Below are positions 55,805 through 63,774 of a stretch of DNA of 64,000 nucleotides, one piece after another. The translations under genes and the position numbers were made by a program. Position 1 is the stretch's first letter; each line of letters begins with the position of its first letter. The DNA comes from Saccharomonospora marina XMU15. Its GTDB lineage: Bacteria > Actinomycetota > Actinomycetes > Mycobacteriales > Pseudonocardiaceae. The notes under the pieces are model-generated. The model worked only from the letters and a program-made list of their open reading frames with translations, searched no databases and was not told the DNA's origin. The stretch covers positions 1,888,628-1,952,627 of the forward strand of contig NZ_CM001439.1 of assembly GCF_000244955.1 (NCBI RefSeq), written 5' to 3'.

Positions 55805-55878
55805 GGGCCGGTAGCTCAGTAGGTTAGAGCAGGGGACTCATAATCCCTTGGCCGCGGGTTCGAGCCCCGCCCGGCCCA
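55805..55878 (+). tRNA. tRNA-Met (CAT)
   Basis: Acceptor GGGCCGG pairs with CCGGCCC, the D arm carries AGCTCAGTAGGTTAGAGC, the anticodon loop is CTCATAA (CAT), and the T arm is GCGGG-TTCGAGC-CCCGC. The GGGGA/TCCCT anticodon stem is elongator-like, not initiator-like. A tRNA-Ile2 with modified CAT is an alternative. The 3' half is duplicated, in diverged form, at 61.7 kb. Confidence 0.92.
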
Positions 55879-55889
55879 CTCGACCGTAG

Positions 55890-55948
55890 CATCGGTAGCC
55901 CTCCGGTTCGTTTGACCTGTGGCTTCGCCTCCTGAGGGGTTACCGATG
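55890..55948. terminator. Inverted repeat between tRNA-Met and the response regulator
   Basis: CATCGGTA pairs with TACCGATG across a 43-nt loop, with neighbouring bases also matching in part. It lies between the tRNA and the end of the minus-strand response-regulator gene and probably serves both as a terminator. Confidence 0.5.
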
Positions 55949-55992
55949 GAGCCTTGTCAGTTGTGGCATTGCGCGAACTCTGTCGTGCTTTG

Positions 55993-56721
55993 TCATCGGC
56001 CGTGTCCAGCGTCGGCCGTCTTGGGTGGGTCCGCTTGACCGCTTCGGTCAGCGTGGTCGGCCGGATCGGCGATGCGGTAACCGACGCCGTGCGAGGTGGT
56101 GATGATCGCGGGTTTGCCCAGTTTGCGGCGCAGCCTGCCGATAGTGACGGTGACGGTGTTGGTGAACGGGTTGGTGTTCTCGTCCCAGACCCGTTCGAGC
56201 AGGTTCTCAGTGCTGAGGTAGTCCGGGCTGGCCTGTAGGAGGGCTTCCAGGAGTGCGAATTCCTTGACCGAGAGGTCGAGCTGCCGGCCGTCGCGGGTGG
56301 CGGTGCGGCGTGCGGGGTCGAGTTCGATGCCTGCCCCGCGCAAGGTGCGGGCGCGGGCGGTTGGGCGTCGGCGCGCTAGCGCACGTACTCGCAGGATGAG
56401 TTCGGGAAAGTGGAAGGGCTTGGCGAGGTAGTCGTCGGCTCCGAGGGTGAGGCCGCTGACCCGGTCTCCGGGGGAACCCGCCGCGGTCAGCATGAGGACC
56501 ATCGCGCGGTCCTCTCGCTCGGTGATCAGCTGGCAAAGGGTGTCCCCGTGGATTCCGGGCAGGTCGCGGTCGAGCACGATCACGTCGTAGGGGTTGAGGT
56601 CGAGTTTGGTGGCGGCGGCCACGCCGTCGTGGGCGATGTCGACGGCCATGCCCTGGTCCCGGAGGCCTTCGGCCAGGACATCGGCCAGTGAGCGTGCGTC
56701 TTCGACCACTAGGATCCTCAT
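55993..56721 (-). CDS. OmpR-family response regulator
   Basis: A 242-residue regulator. The receiver domain (about 1-115) has DARSLA, phospho-acceptor Asp in VIVLDRDLPG, Thr in VLMLTAAG and Lys in LAKPFHFPEL. The DNA-binding domain (about 130-225) includes LSVKEFALLEALLQASPDYL and HGVGYRI. The C-terminal tail of about 20 residues is disordered. Its ATG overlaps the kinase stop by 4 nt, so the pair is one operon. Confidence 0.92.
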   Translation of the reverse strand: MRILVVEDARSLADVLAEGLRDQGMAVDIAHDGVAAATKLDLNPYDVIVLDRDLPGIHGDTLCQLITEREDRAMVLMLTAAGSPGDRVSGLTLGADDYLAKPFHFPELILRVRALARRRPTARARTLRGAGIELDPARRTATRDGRQLDLSVKEFALLEALLQASPDYLSTENLLERVWDENTNPFTNTVTVTIGRLRRKLGKPAIITTSHGVGYRIADPADHADRSGQADPPKTADAGHGR

Positions 56722-57896
56722 GCCGGAACTCGTTCCGCGGTCCGTGGCAACGAGATGACGACGCGCAGCCCGCCTGCCGGTCGTGCGTGCAGTTGCAGGC
56801 GGCCGATGTGGGCGTCGGTGATGGCCGCGACGATCGACAGGCCAAGTCCGGAGCCGCGCTCCGATCCGGTCCGGTCGGCGACGAGTCGCTGGAACGGCTG
56901 GGTGAGGCGGTCGACGTGCTCTTGGTCGAGAACCGCACCGCTCGTCTCCACGACGAGTGCCACGGTGCCGTGCTCGTCTTCCGTTGCGACCCGGATCCAG
57001 CCACCGTTCTGGTTGTGCACGATCGCGTTGTCGATGACGTTGTCCACCATGCAAGCCAGCAGTGTGGGGCTGCCGTGGATCGAGGCGGTGTCCCGCAGGT
57101 CGCCGTCGTCGAGGGTCAGGTTCTTCTCCGCGATGTTGGTGGCGCGTGCTGTCAGGGCCGCGGACGCCAGATGACGCAGTGAGACCGGAGTTTCGTCGTC
57201 GAGCACGTCGTGCTGCGCACGGGCGAGGACGAGAAGGCCCTCCAGGAGGCGGTCGACCCGGTCGAGTTCGGTGCGGAACCGGTTGGCCAGTGTGATCGTC
57301 TGGGTTGAGGCTCGGGGTTTCGCCACGGCGACGTCCAACGACGCCCGCATGGTCGCCAGCGGGGTGCGCAGCTCGTGCGAGGCGTTGGCCACGAACCGGC
57401 GTTGGGCGGCGAAGGATGCCTCCAGTCGCTCCAGCAGGTCGTCAATGGTGTCCGCGAGGTCCTTGACCTCATCGGCCGGGCCCGGCACTGCTAGCCGCTC
57501 GTGCAGGTTCTCGGCGGAGATCTGCCGCGTGGCCGCGGTGATGGTCCGCAGCGGGCGCAGCACCCGGCCGGCGACGATCCCGCCCAGTACCACCGAGACC
57601 ACGACCATCACGGCGAGCGCGATCAACGAGCCGGCCAGCAGCTGATGCGACCGCGCCGCCTCCATCTCTGACAGCTGGGCCTGCAGTCCGTGGATGAGCT
57701 CCTGCGCGGCGGCAAGGCTGGTCTGCTCGGCGGGCGGAGACCGCACCGGCGCGGTCACGGCCACTCGCTCCCCGGCCAGCAGGTTGGTCAGCACCAGCAG
57801 AACGATCCCGGACACGAGGAACAGGCCGACGTAAAGGAGGGTGAATCGCAGTCGTACTGTCCGCGCTTGTCGCGTCAGACGCCGTAGCTTGTCCAT
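56718..57896 (-). CDS. Sensor histidine kinase
   Basis: A 392-residue kinase. Two membrane helices (about 17-40 and 88-112) enclose a short extracytoplasmic loop, followed by a HAMP domain. The phospho-acceptor His is in FVANASHELRTPLATMRASL. The ATPase domain has N box VDNVIDNAIVHNQNGG and G box GSERGSGLGLSIVAAI. It pairs with the adjoining regulator; the stimulus is unknown. The divergent permease gene lies 104 bp away and is the obvious candidate target. Confidence 0.9.
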   Translation of the reverse strand: MDKLRRLTRQARTVRLRFTLLYVGLFLVSGIVLLVLTNLLAGERVAVTAPVRSPPAEQTSLAAAQELIHGLQAQLSEMEAARSHQLLAGSLIALAVMVVVSVVLGGIVAGRVLRPLRTITAATRQISAENLHERLAVPGPADEVKDLADTIDDLLERLEASFAAQRRFVANASHELRTPLATMRASLDVAVAKPRASTQTITLANRFRTELDRVDRLLEGLLVLARAQHDVLDDETPVSLRHLASAALTARATNIAEKNLTLDDGDLRDTASIHGSPTLLACMVDNVIDNAIVHNQNGGWIRVATEDEHGTVALVVETSGAVLDQEHVDRLTQPFQRLVADRTGSERGSGLGLSIVAAITDAHIGRLQLHARPAGGLRVVISLPRTAERVPA

Positions 57897-58000
57897 GTCC
57901 TCTCCCCGGTATGCGGCCTCCAGGATGCCGTATGGGACCTAACAGCGGCATGACAGCGGTGGTTCGGACGGTGTTAGGGCCCGGTCCGTAGAACGGACGC

Positions 58001-59554
58001 GTGCAATCAATCAACCAACGTTTCACCGCGGCGGCGCGCCAGGAGTGGCTTACCTTCCGCAGTCGGGGCCGGATCGTCGCGCTAGCTGTCGCGGCGGTGG
58101 TCGTCATCCTGTTCGGACTGCTCTTCGCGTTCAGCAACCGCTCCACCTGCAGCCAAGGGACCGTCGAGGTCGCCTGTCCCACCGACCCGGTGGGACCGCG
58201 GGGCCAAGCGGTGAGCGACACGTTCTACTTCGGGCACCGGCCACTCGCCGGCGACGGCAGCATCACCGTCCGGATGACCTCGATGACGGGCATCATCACC
58301 TACCCGCCGCCGAACCACGACGAGATCGTGCCCGGTCTCGTGCCGTGGGCGAAAGCGGGCATCATGATCAAGGACGGTGTCACGCAGGGCTCCTCCTACG
58401 CGGCGCTCATGGTCACCGGCGGCAACGGTGTGCGGATGCAGTCCGACTACGTCCACGACACGGCCGGCCGCCCCGGCGGCCTGTCGCCACAGGCACCGCG
58501 CTGGCTACGGCTGACCCGCTCCGGCGACACCGTCACCGGCTACGAGTCGGCCGACGGTGCCCACTGGACGCAGGTCGGCACGGCTCATCTCGCCGGGCTT
58601 TCCGAGACGGTCCAGGTAGGACTGTTCGCCGCGTCTCCGGGAGACCTTACGCTCAGGCCCACCGGCCTTGGGGCGAGCGCCTCGGAGGTGCGCTTCACGC
58701 AGGCCACCGCCACCTTCGACAACGTCACCCTGAGCGGCGTGGCCGACGCCGCATGGCGCGGCGAGCCGGTGGGCGACATGGGCCACACCGAGTGGGAGCG
58801 CGAGCATCGGGCGCCCGGACTCGTCACGTCGAACGGCACGTTCATCGTCACCGGGTCCGGCGATATCGGGCCGATCGGTACCGTCGGCGGCTACGACGTC
58901 GAGGACACCCTGATCGGCCTGGCCATCGGCCTGACCATCGTGATCATCGTGGTGGCACGGTTCATGACCCGAGGGCACCGACCCAGTACGACTGGCGCTT
59001 TACCGCTCAGCGCCCGGGCTTTGACAGTGAAATCCGCCGTCATCGGTGTCGTGACATTCTTGACCGGGCTCGCCATCGCGGGCGTGGCATTACCGGTCGG
59101 CGTGGCGATGCTGCGCGCCAACGGCGGCAATGTCCGTCCGGTGTCCACGCTCACGGAACTGCGGGTCATCGTCGGCGTAGCCGGGCTGGTCGCCGTCGCC
59201 GCCCTCTTCACGCTCGCCCTCGGCGCACTGTTCCGACGTGCCTGGGTGGTGAGCCTCGTCGCGATCGCCGCGATCGTCGTCCCCTACATCATGGCCGCGC
59301 TCCCGCTCCTGCCCGAAACCGTGGCCGACTGGCTGCTGCGCCTGACCCCAGCCGCGGGCTTCGCCGTCCAGCAGACCAGGGAGGAGTTCCCGCAGGTAGT
59401 CGCCAACTACGCGCCATCGGCAGGCTATTACCCGCTGCCCGGGTGGGCCGGGCTCGCCGTTCTCTGCGGCTACACCGCAGCCCTGCTCGGTCTCGTCGTC
59501 CTCCGGCTACGTCGCTCACCCGTCGCGTCATCGCCGAAACCGAAGTGGAGGTGA
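58001..59554 (+). CDS. DUF1349-containing ABC-2-type membrane protein without ATPase partner
   Basis: A 517-residue protein. One membrane helix near 27-45 is followed by a large extracellular domain (about 48-255) with a concanavalin-like DUF1349 look (GSITVRMTSMTGI, WAKAGIMIKDG and HWTQVGTAHLAGLSE). The C-terminal half has five or six helices (about 300-510). Such proteins usually work with an ABC ATPase encoded beside them; none is present, so the transporter may be incomplete. The GTG has no good ribosome site. It is divergent from the kinase gene. Confidence 0.75.
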   Translation: MQSINQRFTAAARQEWLTFRSRGRIVALAVAAVVVILFGLLFAFSNRSTCSQGTVEVACPTDPVGPRGQAVSDTFYFGHRPLAGDGSITVRMTSMTGIITYPPPNHDEIVPGLVPWAKAGIMIKDGVTQGSSYAALMVTGGNGVRMQSDYVHDTAGRPGGLSPQAPRWLRLTRSGDTVTGYESADGAHWTQVGTAHLAGLSETVQVGLFAASPGDLTLRPTGLGASASEVRFTQATATFDNVTLSGVADAAWRGEPVGDMGHTEWEREHRAPGLVTSNGTFIVTGSGDIGPIGTVGGYDVEDTLIGLAIGLTIVIIVVARFMTRGHRPSTTGALPLSARALTVKSAVIGVVTFLTGLAIAGVALPVGVAMLRANGGNVRPVSTLTELRVIVGVAGLVAVAALFTLALGALFRRAWVVSLVAIAAIVVPYIMAALPLLPETVADWLLRLTPAAGFAVQQTREEFPQVVANYAPSAGYYPLPGWAGLAVLCGYTAALLGLVVLRLRRSPVASSPKPKWR

Positions 59555-59693
59555 CAACCACCGCTGTGTTCAGCAGCCGACCGCCGGCCTTGGTTCCGGG
59601 TTGATCTGGCGCCACCGGGCGTCGGACTCGGGGCGCATGGCTGGATCGTGAGCGGCTGAACCTGGCAGGTTCAGAGGGTCGTAGCATCTGATC

Positions 59694-59987
59694 TTGGTGT
59701 TCGGTGGGGAAGGATTCCCTGTCGTGCACAGGATGTTGACGTTGGCCGATCGGGAGGAGATCTCCCGTGGCTTGGCGGAGTCGTTGGAATACAAGGAAAT
59801 CGCTGTGCGGATCGGTCGGTCGTGTCGCGTGAGGTGGCCCGTCACGGTGGTCGAGAGTGGCAGCGACCCCCACTACCTCGCCGCCGTCGCCGCCTAGATC
59901 AGCGACCGACCCCGTAAGATTCACAACTGGAAAAAACCCAGCGAAGTCTTCACCGAACTCCTCGAAACGGATGCTTCCACCACCTGA
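59694..59987 (+). pseudogene. IS30-family transposase remnant with central deletion
   Basis: The N-terminal helix-turn-helix of an IS30 transposase (LTLADREEISRGLAESLEY, then KEIAVRIGRS) is followed closely by the C-terminal end of the same family, PRKIHNWKKPSEVFTELLE (from about 59911 to the stop at 59985). The catalytic DDE core of roughly 250 residues is gone. The two pieces lie in different frames. Confidence 0.8.
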
Positions 59988-60069
59988 ACTCGCCCCTTAC
60001 TGAACGCACCTATGACGAGTCGAACCTGCTCGTCCGCACCGGCGGGTATCCCTGCGGACCGTTCCCCGC

Positions 60070-60640
60070 CTATGCGCCGTGCGTGGCCGCTACGCTCGCG
60101 CCGAAGTCCTCGACGGCGCGACCGAAGGCGACGTTGTCCTCGATGGCGGCCGCGTGCTTGCCACGAAGCCACACAGTCTCCACCTCGGGAACGAGTCATT
60201 CGAAGGTGTGCACCGCGTCATGGAACGCCACCGCGTCCTGCTCGCCGTATACAACCAGGGTCGGAACCCCGATGCTGCTCAACCGGCGAGTCTCGTGGGC
60301 TTGCTCGAGCACCTGACACGCCGTTCGGTACGCACTCGGCTTCATTGCCGTCAGCGAAGTCCGCACGTGATCGGCAGCGATCGTGCCGCGGAGCGAGCCA
60401 CGGAACGCGTCGGTGAACCAGGTGTTCAGCGTGGCTTCGACATAGTGGCCGGGGCCGGCCTCCAGCACGGCGGCGGACCGATCCCGCCACATCCGCCGCA
60501 GTTCGTCCGGGTAGCAGGCGACCGTGTCGATGAAACCCACCCAGTCGACCAGCCCGCCGCCTGGTGCGGCGATGTGCTGGGCCACCAGCCCGCCAAGCGA
60601 CACACCCAGCAAGCGGAACGGCGCCGCCTTCACCGCCGCG
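60070..60640 (-). pseudogene. Alpha/beta hydrolase remnant with in-frame stop
   Basis: The fragment holds the nucleophile elbow LLGVSLGGLVAQH and the acid segment PTLVVYGEQDAVAF. A TGA at 60196-60198 follows HTFE, and the same frame resumes with LVPEVETVWLRGKHAAAIED, which contains the catalytic-His-like region. The first 90 or so residues are missing and replaced by unrelated sequence. It is a broken 3-oxoadipate-enol-lactonase-like gene. Confidence 0.75.
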
Positions 60641-60648
60641 CCACCCCG

Positions 60649-60736
60649 GCTGTACACCAGTACAGCAGCGCCGGATGCCCGACGATGAACATCACCCAGG
60701 CAGGCGTCCTGCGGCGAGCGGGTGACCGTGTCGACA
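60649..60736. promoter_or_regulatory. Inverted repeats before the XRE-MNT antitoxin gene
   Basis: GCTGTAC-ACCA-GTACAGC is a perfect repeat at 60649-60666. TGTCGACA at 60729-60736 lies close to a likely -10 region (TGTGATAGG) of the antitoxin gene. Either could be the operator of the XRE domain of this antitoxin. Confidence 0.5.
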
Positions 60737-60762
60737 TAAACGATCTGTGATAGGGTTCTGGT

Positions 60763-61281
60763 GTGGTGGAGAGTGCGGGGGTGATGTTGCGGCGGGCGCG
60801 GCGGGGGGCGCGGTTGTCGCAGACGGATCTGGCGCGGCGTGCGGGAGTGGCGCAGCCGATGATCAGTGCGTACGAGTCGGGGCGGCGGGAGCCGAGTTTG
60901 CCGACGTTGGCGCGGTTGATCGAGGCGACCGGCCATGGGTTGTCGGTGGAGCTTGTCCCGCCGCCGCGGGATCGGTTCGGGCTTCCGGACACGCGGTTGG
61001 GTCGGCGGTTGCGGCGGCACCGGCGCGCGGTGCTGGAGATCGCCGCCGCGCGGGGGGCGCGGAATGTGCGGGTGTTCGGCAGCGTGGCCCGCGGCGAGGA
61101 CACCGCCACCAGTGATATCGACCTGTTGGTCGATCTGGACAAGGGCGTGGGTGTGGTGGCCTTGGCCGGGCTGCGCCGGGAGCTGACCGAGCTGCTGGGG
61201 GTCGGGGTGGACGTGGTGCCTGCGGCAACGCTGAAGCCGGCGGTGCGGGCCGAGGTGCTCGGTGAGGCGATCACGCTGTGA
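60763..61281 (+). CDS. XRE-MNT fusion antitoxin (minimal nucleotidyltransferase)
   Basis: A 172-residue protein. An XRE helix-turn-helix (about 8-62) has LSQTDLARRAGVAQPMISAY. A minimal nucleotidyltransferase follows (about 85-172), with GSVARGEDTATSDIDLLVDL carrying the GS and the two catalytic Asp. In known HEPN-MNT systems MNT modifies (AMPylates) the HEPN toxin and blocks it. The fused HTH implies self-regulation. The GTG start has a second GTG beside it. It overlaps the toxin start by GTGA. Confidence 0.88.
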   Translation: MVESAGVMLRRARRGARLSQTDLARRAGVAQPMISAYESGRREPSLPTLARLIEATGHGLSVELVPPPRDRFGLPDTRLGRRLRRHRRAVLEIAAARGARNVRVFGSVARGEDTATSDIDLLVDLDKGVGVVALAGLRRELTELLGVGVDVVPAATLKPAVRAEVLGEAITL

Positions 61282-61622
61282 GTCGGCATGACGATCAGCG
61301 GCTGCTCGATATTCTCGCGGCCGCGGAGGCCATTGCGAGCCATACCCGGCGTGGCGGTCTTGAAGACGGACTGGTGTTCGATGCGGTGCGGGTGCGGTTG
61401 ATCGAGATCGGGGACGCGGTGAAGGCCATCGATCCCGCGGTGCTGGCCCACGAGTCGACCATTCCGTGGGTGGACGTGGCGGGCATGCGAGACCATCTCG
61501 CCCACCGGTACTTCGACACCGCGCACAGTATCGTCCAGGCGACCGTCACCGACGACCTGCCACCGCTGGTGGCCGCGGTCCGGCGACTACTCGACCAGAT
61601 GTGCGCCGATCCGTCGGGCTGA
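61278..61622 (+). CDS. HEPN-family toxin (HepT-like ribonuclease)
   Basis: A 114-residue helical protein of the DUF86/HepT family. The RNase motif R-(x)4-H is RDHLAH in GMRDHLAHRYFDTA, near residue 77. It pairs with the upstream MNT antitoxin. HEPN toxins cut RNA, often tRNA, when not modified. The motif is intact, so this pair is likely to be active. Confidence 0.87.
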   Translation: MSRHDDQRLLDILAAAEAIASHTRRGGLEDGLVFDAVRVRLIEIGDAVKAIDPAVLAHESTIPWVDVAGMRDHLAHRYFDTAHSIVQATVTDDLPPLVAAVRRLLDQMCADPSG

Positions 61623-61713
61623 CCTTGTCCGGCGAGTCCGAACGGTCTCCGTGCGGGGGCGCAGACCGTGGGGGAGCGTCGGCGCTCGCACCGGGCTGAG
61701 TGGATCTTCGCTG

Positions 61714-61745
61714 ATAATCCCTTGGCCGCTGGTTCGAGTCCGACC
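61714..61745 (+). other. tRNA-Met 3'-half fragment (candidate attachment site)
   Basis: ATAATCCCTTGGCCGC is identical to the tRNA-Met gene at 55840-55855. The next positions agree with the T arm except for a few substitutions (GGTTCGAG kept, CCCGC changed to CCGAC). No 5' half is present. It marks the likely right end of the island. Confidence 0.7.
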
Positions 61746-61874
61746 CGGCTCGCGTGCGTTGAACTGCGGCAAAGCCTCCCGCTCGCTCCGCAGGTTGGCC
61801 GCTGGCCGAGGGGTTGGCGCGAGCGAAGACCGTCCTGGTGATGGTTCGTACTCGTACCGACACTCACGCACGGA

Positions 61875-62237
61875 TCATGAGCTGACCGGTGACACAGCGA
61901 GGATCGTCTGGAACCCTTCGTCGGCTGTTGCCAGCAGCAGTGACACTGCCATGCATTGCGCGGCGATCATGCGGTCGAACGGGTCCCGGTTGTTCCACTC
62001 CACCGATCCCGTGAGGCTGCTGTGCTTGTCGGTGACCGGGGTGCCGTCCACTTCGAGCCGCGTGAGGTGGTGCCGGTTGGCCTGCACCAGCTTCCCCAAG
62101 CATCTCTTGGTCGCGAGTTCCCACCCCGAAGCCGCGTACACGACGTTCCGTCCGGCGATCAGTGGCCAAGTCGCGGACCTGCGCGGTCAGTCAACACGTT
62201 CGGTCGATGCCCACAGCAACACGTGTGTGTCGAGCAT
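61875..62237 (-). pseudogene. Broken VapC-like PIN-domain toxin
   Basis: MLDTHVLLWAS at the start (first catalytic Asp) and GWELATKRCLGKL, then WNNRDPFDRMIAAQ (further acidic residues) and LLATADEGFQTI are PIN-domain marks. A TGA at 62187-62189 ends the frame after TERVD. LTDRA of the expected sequence lies in another frame, so at least one indel is present. The remains are 121 codons long. Confidence 0.75.
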
Positions 62238-62412
62238 CAGCCGACGTGGTATTTGCCTGCCACGCCGACAACTCTGGGACGTCTTCGCGCGCGATGACGA
62301 CCTCGTCGCCCCGCTCGACGTCGGCCAAGATCGCGGGAAACCGCGTCTTGGCCTCCTGCACCTTCACTATCCGCCGCACGTATCCGATTGACTTCGTCAG
62401 CCGGGTGGTCAA
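62191..62412 (-). pseudogene. Phd/YefM-type antitoxin, damaged C-terminus
   Basis: VKVQEAKTRFPAILADVERG, then DEVVIARED is a Phd/YefM start. The conserved C-terminal end that would bind the toxin (LGVAGKYHV-like) lies in another frame, after a missing middle. The gene therefore seems frameshifted, along with the VapC it controls. Confidence 0.65.
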
Positions 62413-62782
62413 CGTTGGTCAAGTCTGCTTACCCGTCGCGTTGCCGAATTGGTGGCCCTGGCGGTGGCTGTACACCACGGCTTGTGGGTCCGCGCCCACG
62501 GCTTCAAGGGCGACCTCACCAACATCGCCGACCCCTCCAGTGGCCAGAACGTCGGTGTCTGCCACCGGCTGTTCCAGGTCGAGGAGAACTCCCGGATGGC
62601 AATCGGACCTGGCCGCCCGAACGCCGAAGCGGCGCGGTAACGAGTGGCGCGTCCGGCAGTTGCGTCGGGATCTGGACGTGCTCGCCGTTCAGACTCAGAG
62701 CTGTCGGTTCGGTGCGACACGCTACCGCAGCCACTTCACCGATCTCCGGAAACGCTGGATCGGTTCGGGTCGGCGTCGAGAG
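62413..62782. other. Degraded stretch without a recognisable gene
   Basis: Short frames exist on both strands but none shows a family motif. Given the remnants on both sides, this is probably decayed sequence. Confidence 0.4.
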
Positions 62783-63181
62783 TCAGCCGCAGGACCACCC
62801 GCCGAAGGACTCCGGGCCGAACCTGCCCCATGCGACGAACGCCGCCATGCCCAAGAACAGCAGGTCTCCCAGCGCGATGCTCCATTCCTTGCGCACGATC
62901 CGTACCGTGACCGCGCCCGTCATCAGTAGCACGAGGCCACTTGCCGCCATTGGCACCAGCACAGGGGCGACGTCGAGTATCGGTGGAAGCAGCAGCCCGG
63001 CGACCGCAAGCAGTTTGATGATGCCGAGCACCTTGAGGAAGCCGGGACTGAAATCATCGACGTAATGCCAGTTCGGATGGACAGCACGAAATCGCTCTTT
63101 CGGCAGCACCAGTGCGGCGATGCCACCGCCGAGACAGGCCAACGAGAGCAGCCCTGTCACTATCCACAATATGACGTTCAC
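62783..63181 (-). CDS. DoxX-like membrane protein, paralogue of the gene at 9.1 kb
   Basis: A 132-residue, four-helix DoxX protein. Its C-terminus AAFVAWGRFGPESF and the motif KVLGIIKLLAVAGLLLP match the other copy (KTLGVLELLASAGLILP). The GTG start has a strong AAGGAGGA ribosome site. It lies in a degraded region yet looks intact. No MarR gene is beside it, unlike the copy at 9.1 kb. Confidence 0.8.
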   Translation of the reverse strand: MNVILWIVTGLLSLACLGGGIAALVLPKERFRAVHPNWHYVDDFSPGFLKVLGIIKLLAVAGLLLPPILDVAPVLVPMAASGLVLLMTGAVTVRIVRKEWSIALGDLLFLGMAAFVAWGRFGPESFGGWSCG

Positions 63182-63744
63182 CAGTCCTCCTTGTCACCAG
63201 CCCACCGCCTACGGGCGAACTGCCGCACCCAAGACACCCGCCGGTCCGAAGTTGTGACACGAACGTCGATTCGTCGGGCGGCGCCGGTTGTGTCCCCGTC
63301 GTACGGGACCAAGCTCGCCGAAGTACCGGCTGCGTTAGAACCGCTTCGGTGCGCTCGCAAGGGAATCTCCATCCCCGCCGCGACATGCGCGATGGTCGGG
63401 GTGCGGCAACCGTCGATGGCCCGGCGTCGGCCCTCCGACGTCAGCGGTACGTTCTTACGCGTCGTGAGCCGCACGATTCTCCGCTGCTGTGTACGTCGTG
63501 ATGCGGTCTGCGTGGCCGCGGATAATGACCTTCTCGTCCCTCGCGGGCTGGTTGTCGACGACCGCAGCGTGCCCATCGCGGATTTCACGAGCCGCAGCAG
63601 CGAGCATTCGGTCGCTAAACACGATGTGGCCAGTCTCCAGTCGATATCTGCTCGCGCTTGCGCAGGGTAGCCGGCTGTGTTTGGGATCGGTTCGGAAACG
63701 TTGAGCAGGCCGGAACAGACGGCATCAAGTTTGGTGGTATCCAT
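63178..63744 (-). pseudogene. Composite remnant: frameshifted unknown gene plus IS481-like fragment
   Basis: One frame runs through this stretch but its meaning changes. From 63744 it begins MDTTKLDAVCSGLLNVSEP. The plausible continuation RYRLETGHIVFSDRMLAAAA lies in another frame and ends at a stop at 63455. From about 63470, RKNVPLTSEGRRRAIDGC, then PTIAHVAAGMEI is the start of an IS481-type transposase. It soon shifts frame again (RYFGELG in a third frame). I take it as two decayed genes, not one protein. Confidence 0.55.
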
Positions 63745-63774
63745 GGGGCCTTCCCAGGCGAGAAGCGATATGAG

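Larger units (their letters stand above)
55840..61738. mobile_element. Decayed tRNA-Met-associated genomic island (candidate)
   Basis: ATAATCCCTTGGCCGC, then GGTTCGAG after one mismatch, repeats at 55840 and at 61714, as expected for attachment sites in a tRNA gene. Between them lie a two-component system, an orphan permease, an IS30 remnant, a broken hydrolase and a toxin-antitoxin pair. No integrase remains, so the boundaries are inferred from the repeat alone. Confidence 0.6.
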
